19,830 nt of DNA from an uncultured Collinsella sp. (GCA_900550185.1 URRN01000014.1:1-19830), one strand, 5' to 3'. Positions 6,213-14,440 are shown, counted from the stretch's first letter. The notes: generated from the sequence alone by a model not told the origin. Numbers and translations are program-made.

Positions 6213-6917
6213 ATGCCTTATTACTATGGATACGGCTTTGGTATCGACCCGCTGTACCTGCTGGTTGTTCTTGTCTGCACGGTGCTTGGCTTTGCCGCGC
6301 AGAGCTATATCAATTCGACGTACAAGACGTGGTCCAAGGTTCGCTCGGACGGCGACACGGGTGCCACGGTCGCTCGTCGCATGCTCGATGCCAACGGTTG
6401 CAACGCCGTGGGTATCAAGGGCGTTGCCGGCGAGCTCACCGATCATTACAACCCGCAGGACAACAACCTGTATCTGTCGGATGCCAACCGTTCGGGCGGG
6501 TCGGTTGCAAGCGTTGCCGTGGCCTGTCACGAGGCGGGCCATGCTGCCCAGCGTCAAAGTGGTTATGCCATGATGAAGGTGCGTACCGCCCTCGTGCCGG
6601 TCGTCAACTTTACTCAGAATACCTGGACGATCGTGCTGCTCATGGGCCTGTTCATGAACATCGCGGGGCTCACGACCCTCGCGCTGGTCTTCTTCTCGTT
6701 TAGCGTGCTGTTCCAGCTGGTTACGCTGCCGGTCGAGATCGATGCCAGCCGACGCGCCGTGGCGTATATCGAGCAGTCGGGCATGAGCTCCAAGCAGGTC
6801 AACGGTGCCAAGAAGGTCCTGACGGCGGCCGCGCTCACCTACGTGGCGGCGGCGCTCACCTCGATTATTCAGCTGCTCTACCTGATGGCTCGCTACAACA
6901 GAAACTCCAACCGATAA
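6213..6917 (+). CDS. YugP-type zinc-dependent membrane metallopeptidase
   Basis: This 234-residue protein of the Zn_peptidase_2 (YugP) family has an N-terminal membrane helix, then a soluble part with the zinc site CHEAGH (H106, E107, H110), then at least two hydrophobic segments and a C-terminal helix. The family's second conserved region is seen as LPVEIDASRRA (about residues 172-182), which probably provides the third zinc ligand. The start ATG is preceded by GGAGGAATT at ideal spacing. Its physiological substrate is not known. It may be transcribed with rnd, as no terminator is seen between them; a strong GC hairpin follows. Confidence 0.9.
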   Translation: MPYYYGYGFGIDPLYLLVVLVCTVLGFAAQSYINSTYKTWSKVRSDGDTGATVARRMLDANGCNAVGIKGVAGELTDHYNPQDNNLYLSDANRSGGSVASVAVACHEAGHAAQRQSGYAMMKVRTALVPVVNFTQNTWTIVLLMGLFMNIAGLTTLALVFFSFSVLFQLVTLPVEIDASRRAVAYIEQSGMSSKQVNGAKKVLTAAALTYVAAALTSIIQLLYLMARYNRNSNR

Positions 6918-6933
6918 CAAATTGGGTCGCTGG

Positions 6934-6963
6934 GCGCCGCGGGGATTTGTGTCCCCGCGGCGC
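6934..6963 (+). terminator. GC-rich hairpin downstream of the YugP gene
   Basis: GCGCCGCGGGGA and TCCCCGCGGCGC form a perfect 12-bp stem. No U-tract follows on either strand, so this may be a Rho-assisted stop or a 3' stabilising hairpin. A TACTAT stretch just after it could be the -10 of the xseA promoter. Confidence 0.5.
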
Positions 6964-7032
6964 TGTACTATGTGTTGGACTTGAATCTGCGCAGGGTCGA
7001 AGCCCTTGTGCTCGATGACGAAAGGGGGCTGC

Positions 7033-8484
7033 GTGGCAGGCTGGAATCTGACCGGCAATACCGTTTCCGCCGAGTTCGACGGATCGGACGAGCAGGAGCG
7101 CAAAGAGCTCAGCGTGAGCCAAGCGGTGGAGATCGCCGCCGGCGCGCTCGATGCCATTCCGCAGTTGAGCGTTTTGGGTGAGGTCACGGGTTTTCGTGGT
7201 CCCAATGCCCGAAGCGGCCACTGCTACTTCCAGATTAAGGACGACTCGGCGGCCGTCGACTGCATCATCTGGAAGGGCGCCTACCTTAAGCGCACCTTCG
7301 ACTTGCGCGACGGCATGCAGGTAAGCTTTAAGGGCAGCTTCAATCTCTATAAGGCCACGGGCCGCATGAGCTTCGTTGCCCGCTCGTTCTCGCTGGCGGG
7401 GGAGGGCCTGCTGCGTCAGCAGGTGGCTCAGTTGGCCGAAAAGCTGCGTCGCGAGGGCCTGATGGACGAAGCGCGCAAGCGCCGCATCCCGGTGTTTTGC
7501 TCGCGCGTGGCGGTCGTCACCTCGCTTTCGGGTGCCGTAATCGACGACGTCAAGCGTACATTGCGTCGTCGCAACCCGCTCGTCGAGCTTGTCTGCGTGG
7601 GCGCAAAGGTCCAGGGCGAGGGCGCGCCGGCAGAGCTTATTGAAGGCTTGCGCCGCGCCGCTGCCATTACGCCGGCGCCCGATTGCATTTTGCTTGTCCG
7701 TGGCGGCGGCTCCTTCGAGGACCTCATGACCTTTAACGACGAGGAGCTTGCCCGTGCGGTGGCGGCTTGCCCCGTGCCCGTGGTGACCGGCATTGGCCAT
7801 GAGCCCGATACCTCGATTTGCGACATGGTGAGCGACCGACGCGCCTCCACGCCCACGGCGGCGGCAGAATCGGTGGCGCCGGCTATGACGGAGTTGGCCG
7901 ATGTGCTCGAGGCGCGCCATCAGCGTCTGGGTGCCGCGATGGCATCGATGATTGGGTCGGCCCAGGTCGACCTGGAGATGCTCGATCAGCGCGGTCGCCG
8001 TGCCTGGGATACCTATACGGCTCGCTTGGGTGATGCGCTCGATGCCGCTGCGTGTCGCCCGTGCCTCAACGACCCCACATTTATGGTCGAGCGTCGCGAA
8101 TCGGAGCTTGCGCTGACTGCCGATCGCCTGTCGGGCGCCATAACGCGTTCGGTTGGGGCCTTCCGCTCCAACTTCGAGCGTCTGCCCGAGCGCTTGATCG
8201 CAAGCACCTCGGGGCTCGATGGCAAACGCCATGCGCTCACGCTTGCGAGTTCCCGTCTGGAGCATCAGGGGCGCACGATGCTCAGCAAGCCAGCGTCCGA
8301 CCTGAGCCGTGCGGCAGCGTCGCTCGATGCCCTGTCGCCGCTCAAAGTGCTTGCTCGTGGCTATTCCATCGCGTACAGCGATGATGGTGTGGCTACGAGC
8401 GCCAAGAGCTTTAAGCCCGGCGATGCCATCCGCGTGCGTATGGCAGACGGCAACGTGGCTGCAACGGTCGATACGGTCGAGTAA
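7033..8484 (+). CDS. xseA: Exodeoxyribonuclease VII large subunit
   Basis: This is the catalytic large subunit of exonuclease VII, which degrades single-stranded DNA to oligonucleotides together with XseB. The N-terminal OB fold is visible (LGEVTGFRGPNARSGHCYF, then DCIIWKG), followed by the catalytic domain with VVTSLSGAVIDDV, ILLVRGGGSFEDLMTFNDE and VTGIGHEPDTSICDMVSDRR, then the long helical part and the C-terminal LKVLARGYSI. Length is about 483 aa, typical for the family. I chose GTG at 7033 because AAAGGGGG lies just upstream; in-frame ATG (7015) and TTG (7006) lack a good site but remain possible. xseB follows 42 bases later. Confidence 0.94.
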   Translation: MAGWNLTGNTVSAEFDGSDEQERKELSVSQAVEIAAGALDAIPQLSVLGEVTGFRGPNARSGHCYFQIKDDSAAVDCIIWKGAYLKRTFDLRDGMQVSFKGSFNLYKATGRMSFVARSFSLAGEGLLRQQVAQLAEKLRREGLMDEARKRRIPVFCSRVAVVTSLSGAVIDDVKRTLRRRNPLVELVCVGAKVQGEGAPAELIEGLRRAAAITPAPDCILLVRGGGSFEDLMTFNDEELARAVAACPVPVVTGIGHEPDTSICDMVSDRRASTPTAAAESVAPAMTELADVLEARHQRLGAAMASMIGSAQVDLEMLDQRGRRAWDTYTARLGDALDAAACRPCLNDPTFMVERRESELALTADRLSGAITRSVGAFRSNFERLPERLIASTSGLDGKRHALTLASSRLEHQGRTMLSKPASDLSRAAASLDALSPLKVLARGYSIAYSDDGVATSAKSFKPGDAIRVRMADGNVAATVDTVE

Positions 8485-8526
8485 CCCGCGTTTCATAGCG
8501 ATAAACCTTTAGGAAAGGAAACAGAT

Positions 8527-8793
8527 ATGGCAGAGAAGACCCCGGTCGAGCAGCTTACGTACAAGCAGGCCTCGCAGGAGCTGGAGCTCATCATCCGCAG
8601 CCTGGAGTCGGGCGATATGGAGCTCGAGGAGTCGCTCGAGAGCTATACCCGCGGCGTCGAGCTCCTCAAGAGCCTGCGCACCCGCCTGTCCGATGCCGAG
8701 CAGAAGGTCTCGGTGCTCCTTAAGGACGTCGACGGCAACGACGTGCTCGCCGACGGCGAGGCCGCCAACACGGACGACAACCTCTCGTTCTAA
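8527..8793 (+). CDS. xseB: Exodeoxyribonuclease VII small subunit
   Basis: This 88-residue protein has the XseB signature: LTYKQASQELELIIRSLESG, followed by ELEESLESYTRGVELLK and a helical C-terminal part (LSDAEQKV). It forms a helical stalk that binds XseA in the cytoplasm. The strong AGGAAAGGAAA site precedes the ATG. It is almost certainly in the same operon as xseA. The last 20 residues are acidic and variable. Confidence 0.94.
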   Translation: MAEKTPVEQLTYKQASQELELIIRSLESGDMELEESLESYTRGVELLKSLRTRLSDAEQKVSVLLKDVDGNDVLADGEAANTDDNLSF

Positions 8794-8842
8794 GCATCTC
8801 GACCAAATATAATTACCTTGGTCTGTAAGAAAGGAACAAACT

Positions 8843-9178
8843 ATGTGCGATTGCATCTTCTGCAAAATTGCCAACCACGAGATCCCCTCGACCGTTGTCT
8901 ATGAGGACGACCAGGTCATCGCCTTCGACGACCTCAACCCCCAGGCGCCGGTCCACACCCTCGTGATCCCCAAGAAGCACTACAGCGACATCGCCGACAA
9001 CGTGCCTGCCGAGACCATGGGCGCCATGGCTCACGCCATCCAGGAGGTCGCTAAGGCCAAGGGCTTGGAGGACGGTTTCCGCGTCATCTCCAACAAGGGC
9101 GTCAACGCCGGCCAGACCGTCATGCACTTCCACATGCACGTCCTCGGCGGCAAAAACCTGGGCGAGAACCTCATCTGA
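8843..9178 (+). CDS. HIT family nucleotide hydrolase (HinT-like)
   Basis: This 111-residue histidine triad protein contains CIFCKI at the N-terminus and the catalytic triad HFHMHVLGG near the C-terminus. These are the hallmarks of HinT-like purine nucleoside phosphoramidases. Length and order of motifs match the family. It is preceded by AAAGGAA and follows xseB by 49 bases on the same strand, so it may be co-transcribed. Codon use is strongly C-ending, similar to ackA1, suggesting good expression. Confidence 0.94.
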   Translation: MCDCIFCKIANHEIPSTVVYEDDQVIAFDDLNPQAPVHTLVIPKKHYSDIADNVPAETMGAMAHAIQEVAKAKGLEDGFRVISNKGVNAGQTVMHFHMHVLGGKNLGENLI

Positions 9179-9219
9179 GGGCGCGTAGTCCGTCGACTTG
9201 GCTGCCTTTGGAGTAATCT

Positions 9220-10110
9220 ATGCAGCTTTCTCAACTCGAATACCTTCAAGCGGTAGCGAACTATGGTGGCGTGCGCAAAGCAGCTCGCGCCGTTCACGTG
9301 AGTCCGCAGGCCGTTTCGTCGGCAATAAAAAAGTTGGAATCTGAGTATCAGTTTGTTTTGCTCGACCGATCGTCGGGGGAGGCTGTTTTGTCTCCGGCGG
9401 GCAGAGAATTTGCGCGTCGTGCGCGCGTGATCCTGGCACAAGTCGACGATCTCAAAAAGTACGCTCAATCGGGGAACGGCGGCGTTTCGCCCGACGGCCA
9501 CTTCCGTCTTTACGCCCCCTGTCTTCACGGGCGGGGGCGTCTTTTTTCCGAAAACTGGTACGACTCGTTTGAAAGCTCGCACCCTCAGATTCATCTTGAT
9601 GTGTGGCATCAGCCAACGGCAACATGCTTTGAATCACTTATACTTGGAATTTCGGACGCGGCTATCTCGTTTGAGGAACCACGGGACAGCGTCCTTTCTT
9701 CAAAATATATGGGTGAAAAGGAGCTCAGGGTTCTTTCATGTCCAGCTGGTCATCAATCTGTTGACGCTATGACCATTCGTGAGTTACTGGGCGGCAGGCT
9801 CGCTGTTCCCATTAATTTGTCACCCTGTCTCAATGCAATCAATCAATGTCCCGAAGCTCAGCTGGTTAATTTCCGCTTTCGCGATGTCGAATACGGAAGC
9901 AGGGCGCAGGCTGAGTTTCTTCAAGCCGGGGGATTGATATTGAGTTTTTCTGGCTCTTCTCTCGCATCAGATGGATTGGAAGTGAGCGAGTGCTCTATTG
10001 AAGGCTCGCATGACGTAGCCTTGCCCATCTACTTTTGCTATCGACAAAATGCCTGGACCGATCGACACCAGACGGTATTTCTTCACCTATTGCGTCATCT
10101 TGCTTCGTGA
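9220..10110 (+). CDS. LysR-family transcriptional regulator
   Basis: This 296-residue protein has the LysR N-terminal winged helix-turn-helix (LEYLQAVANYGGVRKAARAV, then VSPQAVSSAIKKLESE, residues about 6-45) and a C-terminal periplasmic-binding-like effector domain. A GGAG site precedes ATG 9220. The gene begins a stretch that is visibly AT-richer than its surroundings and extends through the next gene. It lies in the same direction as an MFS transporter 120 bases downstream, which it may control; many LysR regulators act on adjacent genes. The effector is unknown. Confidence 0.9.
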   Translation: MQLSQLEYLQAVANYGGVRKAARAVHVSPQAVSSAIKKLESEYQFVLLDRSSGEAVLSPAGREFARRARVILAQVDDLKKYAQSGNGGVSPDGHFRLYAPCLHGRGRLFSENWYDSFESSHPQIHLDVWHQPTATCFESLILGISDAAISFEEPRDSVLSSKYMGEKELRVLSCPAGHQSVDAMTIRELLGGRLAVPINLSPCLNAINQCPEAQLVNFRFRDVEYGSRAQAEFLQAGGLILSFSGSSLASDGLEVSECSIEGSHDVALPIYFCYRQNAWTDRHQTVFLHLLRHLAS

Positions 10111-10126
10111 GGCCATTTGGCCTCGT
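10111..10126 (+). other. Small hairpin after the LysR gene
   Basis: GAGGCC, a 4-base loop and GGCCTC form a 6-bp palindrome that overlaps the LysR stop region. No U-tract is present; its function is uncertain. Confidence 0.3.
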
Positions 10127-10129
10127 GTT

Positions 10130-10146
10130 GTCAAGTGAATGTTGAC
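10130..10146. promoter_or_regulatory. Palindrome GTCAA-N7-TTGAC, candidate LysR operator
   Basis: A perfect interrupted palindrome lies between the LysR and MFS genes, 84 bases before the MFS start. LysR proteins bind imperfect dyads of about this size (T-N11-A type); this one gives T-N13-A, so the fit is partial. Confidence 0.35.
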
Positions 10147-10229
10147 GCCTTGTAACACATGACTGACGGCTTTGCCCTCATGCTTTTCCAAGATTCCGAT
10201 TCAGATTGTTGACTCTTGGAGGGCGGAGC

Positions 10230-11390
10230 ATGAAAAACCGTACGGTTTTGCTTTATATGACGTTCGTTTTTCTGTCGAACTTCAGCACCATTTTGTATTT
10301 TCTGACGGTTTACCTTGAATTCGTCGGATTCTCGATAGTGGCGATTTCTAGCATGATGATTGCATATCAAGTGAGCAAGTTCATCCTCGAAGTTCCCACT
10401 GGCTATATTGCTGATAGGTTTGGACGAAAGACAAGCGGTCTCGTTGGCGTCGTGGGGATGCTTGGATACTACGCTGCCCTGCTTCTCGTCCGTTTCCCTC
10501 TGCTTTTAATCGGTGCGTTCGCTCTCAAAGGTTTTGCCGTTGCATGTCTGAGCGGATCCATAGAAGCGATTTACATTGACAGCGTCTCTCAGGACCAGCT
10601 CGTAAGACTTAATGTCGTTGAGCGATTTGTTTTCTATGCCTCTTATGCCATCTCCGCTTGCGTGGGTGGTTTCATTTCGTCTGTCGGTGCATATCTCATT
10701 GGTCTTTCGGCAGATATCATCGCAATGGTGTTGACGTTGGTTGTCGTTGTCTGCATTCCTGAGATGCGAAGAGGGGACACTGCAGCGACACCTAAGCGTG
10801 GAATTAGCCCGAAGATGATCGGTGCCGCTATTGCGCGTAACGGCATTCTTCGTTCAGCGTTCATCATGGACTGTTCTCAGGCATTTGCTTTTGTCGCCCT
10901 GGAAGACTTTTTCTCACTGCTGCTTGCGGGCCGCGGAATGAATTCCGTCGCTTCGGGTGTGACCATTGCGGTCCAGCTCCTTGCCTCGGCCTCCATGGGG
11001 CTTATTGTGCCCAGTGTGATTGCTCATGTCGACAAGGGCCGTTTTGCGCGTATTTGCGGCATCATTCGCTTAGTATTGACAGCTTTGTTTTTGATCCCCC
11101 TTACTCCGGCTAATTTGCTGCCCGTGTTCTATGTGCTGCAGACGGTTGCGTACTCGTTGTTTGCTCCAATTAAATACTCAATTTTTCAAAATGCTGCTGA
11201 TTCTTCGATGCGCTGTTCATTGATTTCGGTTCAAAGCCAGATGGTGGCGGTGGGCGCTATCCTTTTCTATCTGTTCAATGCTGCGTTGAGCAGCATCGCG
11301 GGCATTCGAGTCATATTGCTTGTAGCGCTCGGGATATCTTCTTTGGTGTATATCCCCGCGCTCTTTCGTCTTACAAGTCAAAGGCCATGA
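10230..11390 (+). CDS. MFS transporter
   Basis: This 386-residue integral membrane protein has about 12 hydrophobic segments and the MFS motif A between helices 2 and 3 (GYIADRFGRK, about residues 50-59). It resembles drug or metabolite exporters of the major facilitator superfamily, but the substrate cannot be told. ATG 10230 is preferred because GGAGGGCGGAG lies immediately upstream; an in-frame TTG at 10206 would add 8 residues that overlap that site. Base composition is AT-richer than the flanking genes, like the LysR gene beside it, suggesting the two arrived together. Confidence 0.88.
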   Translation: MKNRTVLLYMTFVFLSNFSTILYFLTVYLEFVGFSIVAISSMMIAYQVSKFILEVPTGYIADRFGRKTSGLVGVVGMLGYYAALLLVRFPLLLIGAFALKGFAVACLSGSIEAIYIDSVSQDQLVRLNVVERFVFYASYAISACVGGFISSVGAYLIGLSADIIAMVLTLVVVVCIPEMRRGDTAATPKRGISPKMIGAAIARNGILRSAFIMDCSQAFAFVALEDFFSLLLAGRGMNSVASGVTIAVQLLASASMGLIVPSVIAHVDKGRFARICGIIRLVLTALFLIPLTPANLLPVFYVLQTVAYSLFAPIKYSIFQNAADSSMRCSLISVQSQMVAVGAILFYLFNAALSSIAGIRVILLVALGISSLVYIPALFRLTSQRP

Positions 11391-11423
11391 GTATTTGGGC
11401 ACCGATAACTTATATATCAACGC

Positions 11424-11457
11424 AATAAACCCGAGCGCGAGGGCGTTTGGGTTTATT
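11424..11457 (+). terminator. Terminator-like hairpin between MFS gene and ackA1
   Basis: AATAAACCC and GGGTTTATT form a perfect 9-bp stem around a 16-base GC-rich loop. The A/T-rich outer stem makes it usable on both strands, but here it follows the MFS gene and would separate it from ackA1. Confidence 0.6.
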
Positions 11458-11510
11458 ATTGAAGCGTATGTAACCTGGCGGCGCCACACCGCCTGTTAGT
11501 AGGGAGACAC

Positions 11511-12689
11511 ATGAACGTTCTGGTCGTCAACGCGGGATCTTCGACCCTTAAGTATCAGGTCATCGACACCAAGTCCCACAAGGTGTCCGCAAAGGGCTCC
11601 TGCGAGCGCGTCTGCTTTACCGGCGGTACCTTCACCCACGCTGCTAACGGTTCCAAGAAGGTGACCGAGAACATCGAGTTCCCCGACCACAAGGTCGCCA
11701 TCGAGGTCGTCCTGAAGGACCTCGAGGCCAACGGCGTCAAGATCGAGGGCATCGGCCATCGCATCGTTCAGGGCGGTTGGTACTTTGGCGATTCCTCCCT
11801 CGTCGACGAGGACGTTCTCGCTAAGATCCGCGAGGTCGCCCCGCTGGCGCCGCTCCACAACAACCCCGAGGCCAACGTTATCGAGTTCTGCCTGGAGCAG
11901 TATCCCGACCTGCCCAACGTCACGGTCTATGACACCGCTTTCCACTTCAACATGCCCGAGGTCGCCAAGACTTACGCTCTACCCAAGGACGTTTGCGACA
12001 AGCTGCACATCCGTAAGTACGGCGCCCACGGCACCAGCTACCGTTACATCTCCAAGAAGGTCGCCGAGATGACCAACGGCGAGGCCCGCAAGGTCGTCGT
12101 GTGCCATATCGGCTCCGGCGCTTCCCTGTGCGCTATCGAGGACGGCAAGTGCATGGACACCACCATGGGCCTCACCCCGCTCGATGGCGTCATGATGGGC
12201 ACCCGCTGCGGCTCCATCGACCCGGCTACCGTGTGCTACCTGCAGCGCGAGGGTGGCTACACCTTCGACGAGGTCGACGAGATGATGAACAAGAAGTCCG
12301 GCCTTTTGGCTGTGACCGGCGGCAAGACCAACGACTGCCGCAACGTCGAGGAGCTCGCCGCCGCTGGTGACCCCGATGCTCAGCTCGCCTTCGACATGTT
12401 TGTCTACAAGATTGCCGCCAAGGCTGCCGAGATGGCTGCTTCCATGTGCGGCATGGACACCCTGGTCTTTACCGCCGGCATCGGCGAGCACGCTCCGGCT
12501 GTCCGCGCTGGCGTGGCCGACCGTCTGGCCTTTATGGGCGTCAAGATGGACCATGCCCGCAACGCCCTGCGCGGCGACGGCGCTTGGTGCCTGTCCGCCA
12601 AGGATTCCAAGGTCAAGATTTTCGTCATCCCCACGGACGAGGAGTTCATGATCGCTTCCGACGTCGAGCGCATCGTCAACGGCAAGTAA
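11511..12689 (+). CDS. ackA: Acetate kinase, paralogue 1 (divergent active site)
   Basis: This 392-residue acetate kinase converts acetyl phosphate and ADP to acetate and ATP. The N-terminal NAGSSTLKYQ, Arg84 (GHRIVQGG), His116 (APLHN), Asp141 (DTAFH), His173 (AHGTS), Arg232 (MGTRCG) and Glu378 (TDEE) match known catalytic or binding positions. Several usually conserved positions differ: HGTSY (Tyr177 for His), GIGEH (His326 for Asn), NDCRN for the usual DxRD, and IGSG for LGNG. Both paralogues have VQGG where VHGG is usual. GGGAG precedes the ATG. Codons are strongly C-ending, suggesting high expression. A terminator follows, and a second acetate kinase gene of identical length lies downstream. 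Altered substrate range is possible but unproven. Confidence 0.93.
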   Translation: MNVLVVNAGSSTLKYQVIDTKSHKVSAKGSCERVCFTGGTFTHAANGSKKVTENIEFPDHKVAIEVVLKDLEANGVKIEGIGHRIVQGGWYFGDSSLVDEDVLAKIREVAPLAPLHNNPEANVIEFCLEQYPDLPNVTVYDTAFHFNMPEVAKTYALPKDVCDKLHIRKYGAHGTSYRYISKKVAEMTNGEARKVVVCHIGSGASLCAIEDGKCMDTTMGLTPLDGVMMGTRCGSIDPATVCYLQREGGYTFDEVDEMMNKKSGLLAVTGGKTNDCRNVEELAAAGDPDAQLAFDMFVYKIAAKAAEMAASMCGMDTLVFTAGIGEHAPAVRAGVADRLAFMGVKMDHARNALRGDGAWCLSAKDSKVKIFVIPTDEEFMIASDVERIVNGK

Positions 12690-12700
12690 TTGCAAGAGGG

Positions 12701-12739
12701 GAGGGGCTGGACGACCGAGCGCCGTTCGGCCCCTCTTTT
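12701..12739 (+). terminator. Terminator after ackA1
   Basis: GAGGGGC and GCCCCTC form a 7-bp stem around a 21-base loop and are followed by TTTT. It separates the two acetate kinase genes into different transcription units, at least in part. Confidence 0.75.
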
Positions 12740-12758
12740 GTGCTCGTTGGGCGATATG

Positions 12759-12778
12759 CTTGATAGCTATTTATCAAG
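12759..12778. promoter_or_regulatory. Rex-like palindrome upstream of ackA2
   Basis: CTTGATA and TATCAAG form a perfect palindrome with a 6-base centre. The central 18 bases fit a TTGwTA-N6-TAwCAA pattern close to the clostridial Rex operator (TTGTTAA-N4-TTAACAA). A second TTGTGATAA half-site follows at 12779-12787, ahead of an AT-rich TATTAAAAT stretch. Rex is a redox (NADH/NAD) repressor of fermentation genes, so regulation of an acetate kinase fits, but the assignment is by pattern only. It could alternatively be a weak hairpin. Confidence 0.4.
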
Positions 12779-12853
12779 TTGTGATAACTTCTTATTAAAA
12801 TGCGGCCGCCTTAAGGGGTCTGCGTCGACCGTATTGCACTGCAAAGGAGTCTC

Positions 12854-14032
12854 ATGAACGTACTTGTTGTCAACGCCGGCAGCTCAAGCCTTAAATATCA
12901 GCTTTTGGATACCGATACCCGCGAGGTTTTCGCCAAGGGCAACTGCGAACGTATCGGTTCGGACATGGGCATCTTTGGCCACTCCGAGAACGGTGGCGCC
13001 AAGCAGACCGAGGAGGTCCCTTTCCCCGATCATCGCTCTGCTATCGCTCGTGTGCTCGAGGAGCTCGAGAAGACCGACTTTACGATTGATGGCATTGGTC
13101 ATCGTATCGTTCAGGGCGGCTGGCACTTCGATGATTCCGCAGTTGTCGACGACGAGGTTATGGCCAAGATTCTCGAGGTGGCCCCGCTCGCCCCGCTGCA
13201 CAACTACGGCGAGGCCGCGGCGATTGAGTATTGCCGTGAGAAGTATCCGAAGCTGCCCAACGTGGCGGTCTTCGATACCTCGTTCCATATGACCATGCCC
13301 GAGGTCGCCTATACCTACGCGCTGCCCAAGGACGTGTGCGACAAGTACCACGTGCGCAAGTACGGCGCCCACGGCACGAGCCACCGCTATGAGTGGATGA
13401 TGGCCAAGGAGATCCTGGGCACGCGCTGCCACCGTCTGCTTTCGTGCCACCTGGGCAACGGCGCCTCGCTCGCCGCTATTGAGGACGGCGTGTGCCGCGA
13501 TACCACGATGGGCCTCACGCCGCTCGACGGCCTGATGATGGGCACTCGCTGCGGTTCCATTGATCCGGCCACCGTGTGCTACCTCCAGCGCGAGGGCGGC
13601 TACAGCTATCAGGAAGTCGATGACATGATGAACAAGCAGTCTGGTCTGCTTGCCATCTCGGGCATCTCCAACGACGCCCGCGACATCCGTACACGCGCCT
13701 CCGAGGGCGACGAGCGCTGCCTGCTCGCCTTCGATATGTTCGCCTACAAGGCCATGCAGCAGGCTGGCTCCATGATCGCTTCCATGGCGGGCGTGGACAC
13801 CATCACCTTTACCGCCGGCATCGGCGAGAACGACTGGTCGATCCGCAAGGCCTTCTGCGACTGCTTTGAGTGGCTGGGCGTACGCATCGACAACAATAAG
13901 AACCGCGAGGCCGTGGGCAACGGCCCGCAGGTCATCAGCGCCGCCGGTTCAGCCGTTACGGTCATGGTCATCCCCACCGACGAGGAATACATGATCGCCC
14001 ACGACGTCGAGCGCCTGACCAAGAACAACTAA
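12854..14032 (+). CDS. ackA: Acetate kinase, paralogue 2
   Basis: This second 392-residue acetate kinase starts almost identically to the first (MNVLVVNAGSSSLKYQ) and has the same overall sequence order. It keeps the canonical HGTSH, HLGNGAS, NDARDI and GIGEN motifs that are altered in paralogue 1, so it is the more typical enzyme. AAAGGAG precedes the ATG at 12854. It has its own upstream AT-rich promoter region with a Rex-like site and its own terminator. The gene converges on pta. The DNA differs from paralogue 1 throughout, so this is an old tandem duplication, not an assembly error. Confidence 0.94.
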   Translation: MNVLVVNAGSSSLKYQLLDTDTREVFAKGNCERIGSDMGIFGHSENGGAKQTEEVPFPDHRSAIARVLEELEKTDFTIDGIGHRIVQGGWHFDDSAVVDDEVMAKILEVAPLAPLHNYGEAAAIEYCREKYPKLPNVAVFDTSFHMTMPEVAYTYALPKDVCDKYHVRKYGAHGTSHRYEWMMAKEILGTRCHRLLSCHLGNGASLAAIEDGVCRDTTMGLTPLDGLMMGTRCGSIDPATVCYLQREGGYSYQEVDDMMNKQSGLLAISGISNDARDIRTRASEGDERCLLAFDMFAYKAMQQAGSMIASMAGVDTITFTAGIGENDWSIRKAFCDCFEWLGVRIDNNKNREAVGNGPQVISAAGSAVTVMVIPTDEEYMIAHDVERLTKNN

Positions 14033-14054
14033 CGCGCGCATTTGCAAGTAAACG

Positions 14055-14090
14055 AAAGGCCTCCAGAGCAACAGCTCCGGAGGCCTTTTT
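14055..14090 (+). terminator. Strong terminator after ackA2
   Basis: GGCCTCCAGAGC and GCTCCGGAGGCC form a near-perfect stem and are followed by a TTTTT tract. A-residues flank the 5' side (AAA), so some activity on the opposite strand is possible. Confidence 0.88.
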
Positions 14091-14440
14091 GCTAGCAGGC
14101 GGACGGCGGAAACCCCATCCCATTTCGAGCGCAAATACTGGGACACGCTTTCCGGTTGAGGCACGTTGCGGAAAGTGCGACCCACAATAAAGCAAAATTC
14201 CGTCCCAAAGTTTCCCAAACAGGCCCCAAGCGGAAGCCACATCCCACAATCCGCCTCCAAACTGGGATGTAGTTTCCGGCACAACAACCGCCGAAGCCCA
14301 CCGGCCTTTCAATCTCCAAAGCGATCATCATCAGCAACGCCTGCGCTCCCAGCAACGGCACCCATCCATTCAGATTTTCAGCCCCAGCTCGTAGCCAAGC
14401 TGCCGTCCACCCCGGATTCCCTGATTGCTACGTGGCGGCA
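14091..14440. repeat. Non-coding region with two diverged direct repeats
   Basis: Two related units are visible: 14109-14155 and 14233-14279. Each carries a CATCCCA...CTGGGA partial inverted pair followed by TTTCCGG. Between them an inverted-sense relative has TTTGGGACGG ... GTGGGTCGCACTTTCCG when read on the minus strand. No credible gene is seen; overlapping open frames on the minus strand lack ribosome binding sites and look like translated repeat. Confidence 0.5.

Noticed and set aside
6865..8496. 543-codon minus-strand open frame over xseA
   Set aside because: It is antisense to exonuclease VII large subunit, rich in Arg/His/Ala and without family features.
11511..14032. Acetate kinase tandem as an assembly duplication
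   Set aside because: The two genes differ throughout at DNA and protein level and have different flanking sequences.
13949..14312. Minus-strand frames of 112-114 codons in the ackA2-pta gap
   Set aside because: They overlap ackA2, cross its terminator and cover the non-coding repeats; no ribosome binding site.
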